Positions 1 to 8,574 of a stretch of DNA of 64,000 nucleotides are shown one piece after another. Under the pieces are notes generated by a model. That model worked only from the letters and a program-made list of their open reading frames with translations, had not been told where the DNA came from and made no database searches. The stretch's first letter is position 1, and every line of letters starts with the position of its first letter. Both the position numbers and the translations under genes were made by a program. Source of the stretch: CAUZIZ01 sp965222655 (GTDB lineage: Bacteria; Acidobacteriota; UBA6911; RPQK01; JAJDTT01); contig CBDCUP010000021.1 in assembly GCA_965222655.1 (NCBI GenBank), positions 1,178,001 to 1,242,000 of the forward strand. The letters run 5' to 3'.

Positions 1-2
1 CA

Positions 3-1082
3 GGTACACTGGAGGATGATGAATTCACTACCCGGCTGGGGCTGCAGAATCGATCGGGTAAGACCTGTCAGGTCACGATTCAATACCACGAGGGCGCGCT
101 GAAGCTTCCAGGGAAGAAGCTCCTGACTGATGGTCAGGACTTGGGCAATGCGTTCCCAAAGGAAATCCCTTCCCATGGATCCACGAGCTTTGAGGTGTCA
201 ACTGCGCCGGGTACAGAGACAATCTTCACCGGAGCTGCATCCGTTTTCTTTGGAGACTCGGTCTGCCTGAATGAGGTCGGAATCACGGCGGAGTACAGGG
301 TCAAACCAGCCTCGGGGGTTACCTCCATCAAAGAGTTGTTCTCCTACCCCGTAGGCTCTGCCACCCCGCTGGGCCAATGCACGATAGCTCGCATTAACTA
401 CAACCCCCCTTCTGAGATCCCAGCAGTGGCAACCGTTAGCAATGGAGGCGTGGTCTTACCAGCTGGGACAAAAAGGTTCATGCAGGTCTACGACCAGGAC
501 GGAGTCCTGGTGAACAGCACCACTCCCACCGAGTATGACGGAAGTCATTCGGCCCAGAATCTGCCCGAGGTCTTTCCCGGACAGGGTGCTGTCTCCGGCA
601 TCTGGAAAGTCTGTACTGAAAAACCGGATGACTTCGACGGTACTGCTGCTATCGACGTCCTCTATATAAACGTAGTCAACGAGGGCAATATCCAATTCGC
701 CGCGACGTCCAGTCAGCAAATCAACGAAGACTGCAAGCTGGACGACACCACGATGTGCCTACTGAATCAGCGATTCGGGGCCAGCCTCAGCCTGCGTGAC
801 ACTCCATCCGGACCGTCTCGTCTGGCCGAAGTCGGATCCTTCCACGGCTCCTCAGGAACGTTCGTCGATGAGCAGGCCAGTCTCAAGATGACCCTGTCGG
901 TTCAAAATGGTTGCGCGAGTGATTTTCCAGCCTATTGGCTGATCGCCGCCTCCGACACCACCGTCGAGTACACTCTGACGGTGACGGACACGTCAAATGG
1001 CATGATAAAAACCTATCAGAATGAGCTCGGTCAACCCCCGCCGGCAATTATCGATACCGAAGCTTTTGCTACCTGCCCTTGA
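3..1082 (+). CDS. Secreted protein of unknown function, 3' part
   Basis: The frame is open from the left window edge to the TGA at 1080-1082, so this is the C-terminal ~359 residues of a longer protein; the ATG at 141 is internal. I do not recognise the family. It is rich in beta-strand-like, Thr/Ser/Gly-rich stretches with several scattered cysteines, which fits an extracellular beta-sandwich protein. A stretch of the type TRLGLQNRSGK...STSFEV weakly resembles the C-terminal part of the split tyrosinase at 16-18 kb (TRIILRNTGD...SVEVET), so both may carry the same kind of secreted-protein repeat domain; that is inference. The 128 bases between its stop and the insertion sequence show no gene. 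Confidence 0.6.
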   Translation, partial: GTLEDDEFTTRLGLQNRSGKTCQVTIQYHEGALKLPGKKLLTDGQDLGNAFPKEIPSHGSTSFEVSTAPGTETIFTGAASVFFGDSVCLNEVGITAEYRVKPASGVTSIKELFSYPVGSATPLGQCTIARINYNPPSEIPAVATVSNGGVVLPAGTKRFMQVYDQDGVLVNSTTPTEYDGSHSAQNLPEVFPGQGAVSGIWKVCTEKPDDFDGTAAIDVLYINVVNEGNIQFAATSSQQINEDCKLDDTTMCLLNQRFGASLSLRDTPSGPSRLAEVGSFHGSSGTFVDEQASLKMTLSVQNGCASDFPAYWLIAASDTTVEYTLTVTDTSNGMIKTYQNELGQPPPAIIDTEAFATCP

Positions 1083-1210
1083 ACATCGGGGTCTTGAACT
1101 CCGGTTGGCGGAGACCTGGGATGAAGGTTCGCTGGGGACCCGGGCTGAGCCGTCCCTTGTGGCCGGTCAAGGTCGCTTGCGCGTACTCCGACGGAAAAAG
1201 AAGGAACTAG

Positions 1211-2895
1211 CTAGTGCCCGTCCGGAAACCGGGGTTCCCAGAACTGTAATCTGTTGAATCGGAACCACTTTTTATACCTGAGACTGCTGACAGACCGACT
1301 CGACCCAGCTCGATCCAGAGCGAGGACGAGCGAGCGAGGGCGCACGGGCCAAAAAACACCGGTTCGGCGCAGACCTCTCCCTGAGTCGGAGCCACAAGGC
1401 AGTACGGTCAGCCACAAAAGACTACAACAGGAGTCGGGCCAGGACGACCAGGTTATAGGTCAGGACGCTGGCATGGACGTAGCTTTGAAAGTGAGGCCAG
1501 CCTTTCCAGCTACAGCGGTGGAGACCAAAGGTGTGCTTGAGGGTCCCAATGCACCCCTCGATCCCGGCCCGGAAGCGTTTGAGCTGTTTGTAGACCCAAC
1601 TGGAACGCACCATGCTCTCGACCGTCAACCCACACTTTTTGGAAAAGGCCACGTCCTGTACCCCCTGCTCTTTGGCCCAGCTCAGGTTGGCCGCCGAGGC
1701 AAAACCGCCATCCCAGGCGCTCTGGCGCGGGACCTTCCCGTACAGCTGTCGATGACGCTCTAAGAAGGGTTGCACATAGTTGCTATCGGCTGGATTCCCG
1801 CGTTCCACCACACAATCCAGGATCAGCGACGAGGCCCCCGTGCTGACAAACACTTTGTGGCCGAAAACCGTTTCCCGAGGGCTCTTCTTGATAATATCGG
1901 TGTGCTCTTCGAAGAGGGAACAGATCTTCTCCTGGGCCGCGACGGCCTCGCCCGAAAGGACCCGTCGTTGAGTCTGCTCGATGACTTGGTGCAACAGCTC
2001 CAGATAGTGGGCCAGTTGCGCCGCCCCGGCCAGACTGAGGGGATCGCTCCACTGCGCCGACGCGGCCAGCGCCTGCTCGGCATAGTGGGCCGTCTTGGAC
2101 GCCACCTTGATCAGATCGCGGTAACTCTCCAGGCGCTTCTTGCCGCGGCGGTTGCGGATGTTCAGGACGCGCCGCTTGGCCCGTCGCGTGTGATCGACGA
2201 AGCCGATCCCTTCCCAGTCCCGCAGCCGCCCCAGCCACCGGGTGACGACTCGAATGCCGTCGTCCAACAGCTCACTGTCGAGCGGATAGTGGACGTTGGT
2301 CTGGACCGCCGTGGCATCGACCCGAATCCGTTGGCCTTTTTCCAGACCCCGAGCCTGCGCCCAGCGCACCAAGTGGTCGTTGATCGCCTTCCATGTCCCC
2401 GGCTCAATCTTCCCCAGGTTCTCCGCCAGGGTGGCTTTGCTGATCGACGCCCCATAGGGCAAGCGACAGAACCTCTGACAGCTTTGCGAATCCACCAGAT
2501 GAAACTCCAGCTTGCGATAGCTGAACTGATGCAGCTGTTTGATGACGGCACAACGCAGCACCTGCTCGGCCGTCAAACCGGGGGCGCCGACACTGGAATC
2601 GACCCTGTCAGAGAGATCTTGTACTATCAGCTCCAGCGTCTGGGGATTGTCGTCCAGGATGCGCGAGATCACCTTCAATTCATTGGCCAGTTGGTGATCG
2701 GGCCATGGTGGGGAAAGGGGGCGTTGTTTTTCACGCTTTTGACGCATCTTCGAACTCCTGAAATCGTCCTAAGTCGTTTCAGTCTAATTGTTTACACCAG
2801 ATAGTCTAGCAAACGACCCTGACAATTTCGGAGCTTGAAAAAGCCCTCTTTCCCCTTCCTTATCAATTACTTACGGATTTCCGGACGGGCACTAG
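1211..2895 (-). mobile_element. Complete insertion sequence, DDE transposase (ISNCY/IS5-like)
   Basis: A perfect 17-bp inverted repeat TAGTGCCCGTCCGGAAA lies at 1212-1228 and, reversed, at 2878-2894. Including one further symmetric base the element is 1685 bp. CTAG occurs directly outside both ends (1207-1210 and 2896-2899), compatible with a 4-bp target duplication, though CTAG is palindromic and makes the boundary ambiguous by a base or two. The element holds one transposase gene on the minus strand, about 190 bp of non-coding DNA at its 3' side and about 130 bp at its 5' side. It lies within 5 bp of the stop codon of the creatininase gene. The intact frame and perfect ends suggest recent arrival. 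Confidence 0.9.
1422..2747 (-). CDS. IS transposase, DDE type
   Basis: This 441-residue transposase moves the surrounding IS by cut-and-paste chemistry. An N-terminal helical region (LTAEQVLRCAVIKQL.., about residues 57-75) matches the DUF772-like domain that opens IS5/IS1182/ISNCY enzymes. The catalytic triad can be placed at D144 (RIRVDATAVQT), the Asp of WDGGFAS in the last quarter, and the Glu of RAGIEGCIGTLK near the C-terminus. Length and motif order fit the ISNCY group better than short IS5 enzymes; family assignment is from memory of motifs and not from a search. No frameshift is seen. The long overlapping frame on the plus strand at 1770-2804 is a shadow. Confidence 0.88.
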   Translation of the reverse strand: MRQKREKQRPLSPPWPDHQLANELKVISRILDDNPQTLELIVQDLSDRVDSSVGAPGLTAEQVLRCAVIKQLHQFSYRKLEFHLVDSQSCQRFCRLPYGASISKATLAENLGKIEPGTWKAINDHLVRWAQARGLEKGQRIRVDATAVQTNVHYPLDSELLDDGIRVVTRWLGRLRDWEGIGFVDHTRRAKRRVLNIRNRRGKKRLESYRDLIKVASKTAHYAEQALAASAQWSDPLSLAGAAQLAHYLELLHQVIEQTQRRVLSGEAVAAQEKICSLFEEHTDIIKKSPRETVFGHKVFVSTGASSLILDCVVERGNPADSNYVQPFLERHRQLYGKVPRQSAWDGGFASAANLSWAKEQGVQDVAFSKKCGLTVESMVRSSWVYKQLKRFRAGIEGCIGTLKHTFGLHRCSWKGWPHFQSYVHASVLTYNLVVLARLLL

Positions 2896-2899
2896 CTAG

Positions 2900-3643
2900 C
2901 TAAAGACTTCCACCGAGAATCTGGTCCACGATCTCCTCCAGGCTATCGACGATGGCGGTCAGCATCTGTTCACCCTTCTGGGCTGTTGCAACCGTAGGAT
3001 CACCCCAGTGGCCCGGCTCACTCCACTCGTCCATGCGGCGGAACTCGACGATACTGGAGGCGTATTCTGATTCGCGCCGGATGCTGTTGTCGCGGAATCG
3101 ATCTGTCTTCACGAGATCGGGGTGAATGGCTAACATCAAGGAGGTCTCCATCTCCCCGGCGTGCCCTGACCCTGCGGCTCCCGCGTCCTTTAGCTGCTCC
3201 AGCTTGGCGGCGGCTACTTCCCACCAGGAGGCCCCATAAACCCGGGCTCTGTCGTGCTGCTCCTTCAAATGCTGAAGTGCCACCCTGAGATCGGGTTGAT
3301 TGCCGCCGTGACCGTTGACGATCAACACCTTGCTGAATCCAGCCCCAATCAATCCTGAGACCGTCTCCACAATGACCCGGATGTGAGTCTCCGAGCTCGC
3401 CGTTAGGCTTCCCCCAAAGCGCATGTGGTGAAAGGAGTAGCCCAGCCACTGGGTGGGCAGACACACCACCTGATCTGGGATTCGTTGGTCCAGACGATTG
3501 ACGATCTCGGTGGTCTCCATGGTGTCCGTCAGTAAGGGCAGGTGAGGACCGTGCTGCTCAAAAGAGGCGATGGGATAGACGGCGACTAGTCGATCCCTGT
3601 CCAGGTCCTGAATGTCGGGCCAATTCATTTCACCGAGTTTCAT
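2900..3643 (-). CDS. Creatininase-family amidohydrolase
   Basis: A 247-residue protein of the creatininase/creatinine amidohydrolase family, cytoplasmic metal-dependent enzymes that open cyclic amides or hydrolyse amide bonds. The metal and catalytic signature is visible in order: SFEQHGPHLPLLTD (E29, H31, D40), NGHGGN (H112) and GHAGEMETS (H161, E164). Length is normal for the family. Family members act on creatinine, formamidopyrimidines (MftE, ArfB) and others, so the substrate is open. It follows the dioxygenase gene with a 3-bp gap and is probably cotranscribed with it. The IS at 1211-2895 abuts its stop codon without damaging the frame. Confidence 0.9.
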   Translation of the reverse strand: MKLGEMNWPDIQDLDRDRLVAVYPIASFEQHGPHLPLLTDTMETTEIVNRLDQRIPDQVVCLPTQWLGYSFHHMRFGGSLTASSETHIRVIVETVSGLIGAGFSKVLIVNGHGGNQPDLRVALQHLKEQHDRARVYGASWWEVAAAKLEQLKDAGAAGSGHAGEMETSLMLAIHPDLVKTDRFRDNSIRRESEYASSIVEFRRMDEWSEPGHWGDPTVATAQKGEQMLTAIVDSLEEIVDQILGGSL

Positions 3644-3646
3644 AAT

Positions 3647-4534
3647 TCACCGGTCATGTTTGAAAAGAGGTTCTATGCCCACCCCCGCCTCACCGCCAAA
3701 GTGCGCGGGCAGTCCTGAGAGATCGTGGTAGCACCGGACTCCTTCAGCAAAATAGTGACAGACAAGGGACTTTCGCGACTTCTGGAGATCCCCTCGCCAA
3801 GCCCCACCGTGCAGCAGATTGGCGTGCCAGAAAAGAACATCGCCTTTCCTGGCCTGGAAGAGCTTGGGCTCGAGTCCATTCTCCTCTATGAGTTTGGCCA
3901 CTGCAGGCTCGTAGCTGCGCTTGTAGACATCGTACTTCTGTTCCTGAAATTCTCCACCTTCGATTCCAACATCATCGGAGAGGAGATAGGGGAGTCGATG
4001 GGAGCGGGGATAGTATTCCAACAGACCGCAATCGGGTCCCAGGTCCTCGAATGCAATCCAGGCAGCCGTGAGGTACCCGGGAGGATCTGTAGTCATGTGG
4101 ATCGAGTCGGAGTGGGCCGGCTGCTCAGTACCTTTATGAGCTGTGATGGTCTGGAAGGGACGTGTCTTCCTACCAAAGATCATGTCGGTAACGTGAAGCA
4201 GCTTGCTGTGCTCTAGAATCTCCTTGATCTCGGGAACACAGTTGTGGGTGTTTAGATAGCGCTCCGGCCAGGGATCCTCGACGATGGGGCCTTCGAAGAA
4301 CCCCTCGCGATTCTTCTGATAGAAATCTTCGTAGCCCGCCCAGGCCCGGTCCAGCTGGGTCGAATCAATCAGGCCAGGCAGGACCAGGTAGCCTTCGTCG
4401 GCAAAGAAGGTGCAGGCTTCAGCCTCCTCCTCATCGATCCGGCCAGCCAGCAGCTTCTCCCTGATGAGAGCCCCGTAGTCTGGGCAATCCAACCAGGGGA
4501 TCCGATCGGCTTTTCCCATTTCAACCTTATCCAT
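3647..4534 (-). CDS. Phytanoyl-CoA dioxygenase family protein
   Basis: A 295-residue Fe(II)/2-oxoglutarate-dependent oxygenase of the PhyH superfamily, expected to hydroxylate a small organic substrate in the cytoplasm. The facial triad is visible: H141 and D143 in AHSDS and the distal His (about H242) in FWHANLLHGG, followed by an Arg in KSRKSLV that could hold 2-oxoglutarate. The double-stranded beta-helix core and length are typical. It is the upstream gene of a two-gene operon with the creatininase. Members of this superfamily are often expanded in Acidobacteriota, Planctomycetota and marine uncultured bacteria; the substrate cannot be told. Confidence 0.9.
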   Translation of the reverse strand: MDKVEMGKADRIPWLDCPDYGALIREKLLAGRIDEEEAEACTFFADEGYLVLPGLIDSTQLDRAWAGYEDFYQKNREGFFEGPIVEDPWPERYLNTHNCVPEIKEILEHSKLLHVTDMIFGRKTRPFQTITAHKGTEQPAHSDSIHMTTDPPGYLTAAWIAFEDLGPDCGLLEYYPRSHRLPYLLSDDVGIEGGEFQEQKYDVYKRSYEPAVAKLIEENGLEPKLFQARKGDVLFWHANLLHGGAWRGDLQKSRKSLVCHYFAEGVRCYHDLSGLPAHFGGEAGVGIEPLFKHDR

Positions 4535-4740
4535 CCTGAAACATTGTCAAAAACCAGAGAGAATACCTTGCCACGATACCACCAGCCACCCTCTCGATCA
4601 TAGACTGGTTTAGGAGCCTCTGATACGGTGCTCAAAAGTCTGGGCGGAGACAGGACAGAGTTCGTTTTCGAGCTGCGAGCGGCAGTATGATGAGATCAGC
4701 GGCAGTGCTGGGGCTGGACGACGGCCGTATTGGTAAGCGG

Positions 4741-5088
4741 TCACCAGACCGCGGCAAAGCTCTTGTCCCGAACACGGTCGTTGACCACTTCATATCGGTT
4801 CAGCAGGTTGAGGCTGTAGGCTCGGGCTTCCCCACCCATTAAAACACCGAAGACCCAGGCGTTATCAGGAATCTCGGCCTTCTCGGGCGAAACGAACACG
4901 GGGTTGTCAACGGAGGGAATTCCGCCCCGCGGCAAGATTTGGCGAAAAGCGTCCAGGTAGTCCTGCCCGGCCTCTTCAGACTCTTCCCTGGCAACCGAGA
5001 CGGAGCTCGAAAAAAGTACGAAGACAAACGATAAGAGTACCGATCTATTCGTCGTATTCATTCTAGACACCAAACCGAGCAGATCCAA
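4741..5088 (-). pseudogene. DUF3179-like protein, truncated
   Basis: The reading frame gives 115 residues: a signal peptide (MNTTNRSVLLSFVFVLFSSS..), then a region ending ARAYSLNLLNRYEVVNDRV, which matches the start of DUF3179 (usual pattern ARAYP...NWHE.VND). The usual domain continues into a cysteine motif and is over 250 residues long; here translation stops right after SFAAVW and no continuation is seen in other frames downstream, so the gene is a 5' remnant. Two starts are possible: a TTG at 5088 preceded very closely by AGGAG, or the ATG at 5061. The 200 bases between 4535 and 4740 hold no other gene. Confidence 0.6.
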
Positions 5089-5229
5089 CGCTCCTCACTC
5101 TACTGTAATGGCCGGAACCCTACGATCTATTTCACAGATTCGCTTGGATTCTTCGTTCCACACCAGTATAGAATCCAGCTCCACCAGGCGGGTATTCGCC
5201 TCAATCAGAAAATGGGGAGGAGACGACAA

Positions 5230-6315
5230 ATGGACACTGTGCGTTTGGGCATCGTTGGTACGGGGTATATGGGACGGACCTATGCCCACTGCGTAAGGGA
5301 TCACAATGAGGGAGTCGAGTTGGTGGGCGTCACCCAGGGGAGCAGGGCAGCTGCGCTGGCCTCCGATTTCGCCGTCGAGCATTTCCCCGAATATGAAGAC
5401 ATGCTCCGCAGCGACAACGTCGACGCGGTCCTCCTGGCAACCATCCACAAGCTGCATGCCGAACAGACGATCGCGGCGGCCCAGCACGGCAAGCACGTGT
5501 TGGTCGAGAAACCAATGATGACCAACGTGGCCGACTGTGACGCGATGATCGCCGCCTGTAAAGAAGCCGGCGTCACGCTCAGTGTCATCCAGACGCTGCG
5601 CTATCGCGGTGTCTTCGCCCGCGCCCAGAAAGTGATCGCAGAGGACCAGATCGGCGAAATACGGATGGTTCAAATGAACACTCTGTGGCCGCTGGGCGAC
5701 CCCGGCAAGCCCTGGATCCAGGAGTTCGACAATGGGGGAGACATCCTGGACCGATGCGCGCACAGCTACGATATGCTCCGTTTTCTGATCGGGGACGAAC
5801 CGGTGCGGCTCTTCGGGACCGTCAATGCATATACGGCCCCGGACTGGCAGTCGATGAACGCCATGGCACAGGTTCATTTCTCGCGCGGTGCCCGCGCCCA
5901 AGTCTGGATGAGCCACGAGCTGCCCGAACCCGGATTCCCGCACAGCATGGACTTCATCCGAGTCTGGGGAGAAAAGGGGATGCTGGAAGGTGAGCACTTC
6001 GGCAAATTGCGAGTAGCCACCGACGGCGAGTGGCGGGATGTCTGGGAGATGCCCGAGATCGACTTCATCAACAACCCCTTCGAGCCCAAGCGTCTGGAGG
6101 CTTTCTTCACCCAGACCCAGGACTTCGTCGACTGTCTGCGCGAGGGACGCCCGCCTGCGGTGACCGGGGAAGACGGTCGGGCCGCGATCGAGATGATCGA
6201 GGCGACCCATTTCTCCAACCTGACGGGTGCTGCGGTGGAACTGCCTTTGCCCCGCTCAGCTGGAGGATTCCAGTTTGACGGAGCTACCGTCGATCGGCAA
6301 AGAATTCCAGGGTAA
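5230..6315 (+). CDS. Gfo/Idh/MocA family oxidoreductase
   Basis: A 361-residue NAD(P)-dependent oxidoreductase. The Rossmann motif GIVGTGYMG is at the N-terminus, the EKP motif (HVLVEKPMM) near residue 95, and the C-terminal domain carries GGDILDRCAHSYDMLRFLIG, with the Asp/His pair typical of sugar- and cyclitol-acting members. I chose the ATG at 5230 because GGGGAGGAG at 5214-5222 stands 7 bases before it; the ATG at 5212 overlaps that ribosome site. Enzymes of this family oxidise or reduce sugars, inositols and related compounds and often travel with glycosidases, which fits this window. No partner gene is adjacent on the same strand. Confidence 0.92.
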   Translation: MDTVRLGIVGTGYMGRTYAHCVRDHNEGVELVGVTQGSRAAALASDFAVEHFPEYEDMLRSDNVDAVLLATIHKLHAEQTIAAAQHGKHVLVEKPMMTNVADCDAMIAACKEAGVTLSVIQTLRYRGVFARAQKVIAEDQIGEIRMVQMNTLWPLGDPGKPWIQEFDNGGDILDRCAHSYDMLRFLIGDEPVRLFGTVNAYTAPDWQSMNAMAQVHFSRGARAQVWMSHELPEPGFPHSMDFIRVWGEKGMLEGEHFGKLRVATDGEWRDVWEMPEIDFINNPFEPKRLEAFFTQTQDFVDCLREGRPPAVTGEDGRAAIEMIEATHFSNLTGAAVELPLPRSAGGFQFDGATVDRQRIPG

Positions 6316-6460
6316 TCCGTGAAGCCGAACTCCAGGGTACAGACGAATCCAAGATCACAAACAACCCAACTCTCTGAGGAAGGGCCGGAAGTTAGCGCTG
6401 ACTTTGCTCTGGGGTAATGAATTCGTCTGGAATGGCCGATTAGAAAGGTGATAGGGGTGT

Positions 6461-6517
6461 GCTGGTGCCCAGGAACCAGCGGGGCAAGGATGCCCTCAGA
6501 GACAATTTCAAGGAGGA
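6461..6517 (+). promoter_or_regulatory. Leader hairpin and ribosome site before flagellin
   Basis: A 20-base inverted repeat (GCTGGT..ACCAGC, 6461-6480) lies 45 bases before the flagellin start, followed by an exact AAGGAGG at 6511-6517, 8 bases before the ATG. The strong site fits a highly expressed structural protein. The hairpin could be an operator or a leader structure; no clear sigma-28 or sigma-54 promoter could be identified in 6316-6460. Confidence 0.35.
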
Positions 6518-6525
6518 AGTAGTCA

Positions 6526-7383
6526 ATGAGTAGCACTTTCAGCGTCATCACCAATCTCCCCAGCTTGGTGGCGCAACACAATTCCACCCAGAACCAGCAG
6601 GGCCTGCAAAGAACCCTCTTCCGGCTCTCTACTGGTCAGCGGTTGTTCAGGGGAGGTGAGGATCCCGCCGGCCTGGCGTTGGCGGACGGCTTGAACGGTC
6701 AGATTCGAACGCTGGAGCAGTCCATCAGGAATGCAAATGACGGCGTCGGGTTTGCCCAGGTGGCAGACAGTGCCTATGGACAGATCCAGAACCTACTGGG
6801 CAGAGCGGCTTCACTGCTCGCTGAAGCCGAGTCAGACACCAACAGCAGCGGCGAGGTAGCCATCGAAACCGAGCTCGGTCAGATCTACCAGGAAATCGAC
6901 CGGATCGGATCGGCCACGTCGTTCAACGGAACGGCTGTCTTTTCCAACACGACTATAAACATCTTTGTAGGAGACACCCAGAACCTGGCGGCGTCCAATG
7001 CCCAGATCGGAGTCGCCACGAGCGCGCTGAGCACGGCTGATCTGGCGATCGCAAGCGGTATTACCGGAACTGGGTCCACTATCGCAGTTGACATTGACAC
7101 CGCCACGGCCACCGAGATGCTGGCCGAGGTGGAAGCAGCCATCGACACGGTGGCGTCCCGGCGCGGTTCAATTGGAGCTTCCATGAACCGACTCGAAAAC
7201 GCAGTGTCGGTCATGCAGTCCCAGGTCCAGAATCTAACCGCGGCCGAATCACAGATTCGAGATGCAGACTTCGCTTCGGAGATCGCAAATCTGACGAAGT
7301 TCCAGATTCTGTCCCAGGTCGGTGTGGCGGCAATGGCCCAGGCCAACGCTGTACCGCAGAGTGTCTTGTCTCTCTTCCAGTAG
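6526..7383 (+). CDS. Flagellin (short, D0/D1 only)
   Basis: A 285-residue flagellin, the subunit of the flagellar filament, secreted by the flagellar type III system without a cleaved signal. The N-terminal helical D0/D1 domain is clear (LSTGQRLFRGGEDPAGLALA, then the NANDGVGFAQVADSA block near residue 70) as is the C-terminal one (RRGSIGASMNRLENAV, QIRDADFASEIA, ending NAVPQSVLSLFQ). The central variable region is short, so the outer D2/D3 domains are absent. No other flagellar, chaperone or glycosylation gene is in the window, so it is an orphan here. The gene is intact and has a strong ribosome site. No terminator is clear downstream; a family 1 MITE begins 155 bp after the stop. Confidence 0.93.
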   Translation: MSSTFSVITNLPSLVAQHNSTQNQQGLQRTLFRLSTGQRLFRGGEDPAGLALADGLNGQIRTLEQSIRNANDGVGFAQVADSAYGQIQNLLGRAASLLAEAESDTNSSGEVAIETELGQIYQEIDRIGSATSFNGTAVFSNTTINIFVGDTQNLAASNAQIGVATSALSTADLAIASGITGTGSTIAVDIDTATATEMLAEVEAAIDTVASRRGSIGASMNRLENAVSVMQSQVQNLTAAESQIRDADFASEIANLTKFQILSQVGVAAMAQANAVPQSVLSLFQ

Positions 7384-7538
7384 TCGGGAGCCCACTCTCA
7401 GGTTTTAGGAGCTGGGTCGAAGTGAAGGCTTCGGCTCGGCTCGCCTTTCTTGGGGTATCTCCAATGGCGCCAGGCCAGCCCTCTGAAGCCTAGGACCAGC
7501 CAACATTTCCCTGATTTTTCGGAAAATAGGACAATTAT

Positions 7539-7857
7539 GGTTCATCCGGTAAATGGGGAGGTGCCGCCAGTCAAAGGCAGGCCGTGGAAACTGCCGCACT
7601 ATGCAAACCGTGGAAAAACAACTAGTTCTGGAGGAGAACTGGCAAGTGCTCGCAGTTGTTTTTCCACCGTTCGCACAGCGCTTGGAAAACTCCGTATCAC
7701 GGGCTTGCTGGCCCAGTTCGATGTCGCTCGGAGTTTTCCACAGTTCCCACGGCCTCTGCTACTGCAGCCGACTATATTGACAAGCGAACGGGGAACCAGA
7801 TTTGGGATCCGGAAAGCGCCGAACCACGTTCCCACCTCCCCATTTACCGGATGACCC
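7539..7857 (+). mobile_element. Family 1 MITE, copy 1 (subfamily a)
   Basis: A 319-bp non-coding element with 25-bp terminal inverted repeats (GGTTCATCCGGTAAATGG.. and its complement, one mismatch at base 3). It is flanked by a perfect 8-bp duplication ACAATTAT at 7531-7538 and 7858-7865. Inside lie nested complementary arms: GGCCGTGGAAACTG pairs with CAGTTCCCACGGCC near the other end, and between them are two hairpins with stems GTGGAAAAACAACT and GGAAAACTCCG. It has no transposase. It sits between the flagellin and a small membrane peptide. Short frames in it are not genes. Confidence 0.93.
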
Positions 7858-8114
7858 ACAATTATTCCCTTCTGCACCAGGAAAAGCCGCTATCTCTATG
7901 TTGGCCTTCCTTGCTATAGTCCCGGCTATCCCTGCGTCAGTGCACCTTGACCTCGGACCCGTATAGCCCGCCCGTACACTAGCGATTCAAGTACTAGAGT
8001 CCACCAGATGGAGCGGACCGAATCCGGACAGTAGGTAGATGGAAGTCCCATCCGGGGGTCGTGGCACGGCGATTGCTGTAGGCGATTGCTCTATACGCAT
8101 CGAAGGAGGGCAAA

Positions 8115-8249
8115 ATGTTGACGAGCAATGAGATGAAACGATTCGAAAAACTCGCTCTTCCTTGTTTCTACCTTGCAATCGCAGTGTCAATGCTTTTCAC
8201 AGTGGTAGCGTTCGGAACGATCTTCGCCGTCGGGTTAGGCGTGTTCTAA
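8115..8249 (+). CDS. Small membrane peptide, 44 residues
   Basis: The ATG at 8115 follows AAGGAGGG at 8103-8110 with good spacing and opens a 44-codon frame ending in TAA at 8247. The product has a charged N-terminus (MLTSNEMKRFEKL) followed by one long hydrophobic segment (about residues 18-44: CFYLAIAVSMLFTVVAFGTI then AVGLGVF), the layout of a single-pass inner-membrane peptide. I do not recognise it. The ribosome site, the start and the membrane segment together make it more credible than a chance frame, but there is no homologue in the window. Function unknown. Confidence 0.5.
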   Translation: MLTSNEMKRFEKLALPCFYLAIAVSMLFTVVAFGTIFAVGLGVF

Positions 8250-8460
8250 GGAGTGTTGGCGACAACAGCGACGAGAACAGAGATCGCTGGGGTAGGAAGG
8301 GGAATCCCAGAACACAGGTGTTGCATGCTCCTCTGGAAGTCAAGAACCGTCGCTTCAATGCTAGACAGCTAATGGTGGACTGCAACACCTGAATCACTAC
8401 CATCTCCACGCTGTCACACCTCGTCGTCCCGCGGGATCCGGACAACGAATCTAGGCCCAC

Positions 8461-8557
8461 GTCTAAGATTGAACCCCGTTCGCACGAGATATCTTAACTA
8501 CTTATTTCCCAGTAAGTTAAAGCACCGGATCCCGCTCCCTCACGGTCACGGCTCTGT
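8461..8557 (+). repeat. R repeat, copy 1 (~100 bp)
   Basis: The block beginning GTCTAAGATTGAACCCCGTT and ending CGCTCCCTCACGGTCACGG is found again at 51834-51943 in the same orientation with about four fifths of positions alike. It carries the near-palindrome CCGTGACCGTGAGG on its complement. Both copies lie 40-600 bp after a family 1 MITE. It holds no frame of its own. The 325 bases from 8250 to 8574 contain only this repeat. Confidence 0.6.
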
Positions 8558-8574
8558 CAATCAGCGACTCTTGC

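Noticed and set aside
1770..2804. Long plus-strand frame of 344 codons
   Set aside because: It is antisense to the IS transposase, which has clear DDE motifs; a GC-rich shadow.
5095..6210. Minus-strand frame of 371 codons
   Set aside because: It is antisense to the Gfo/Idh/MocA gene and has no recognisable motif.
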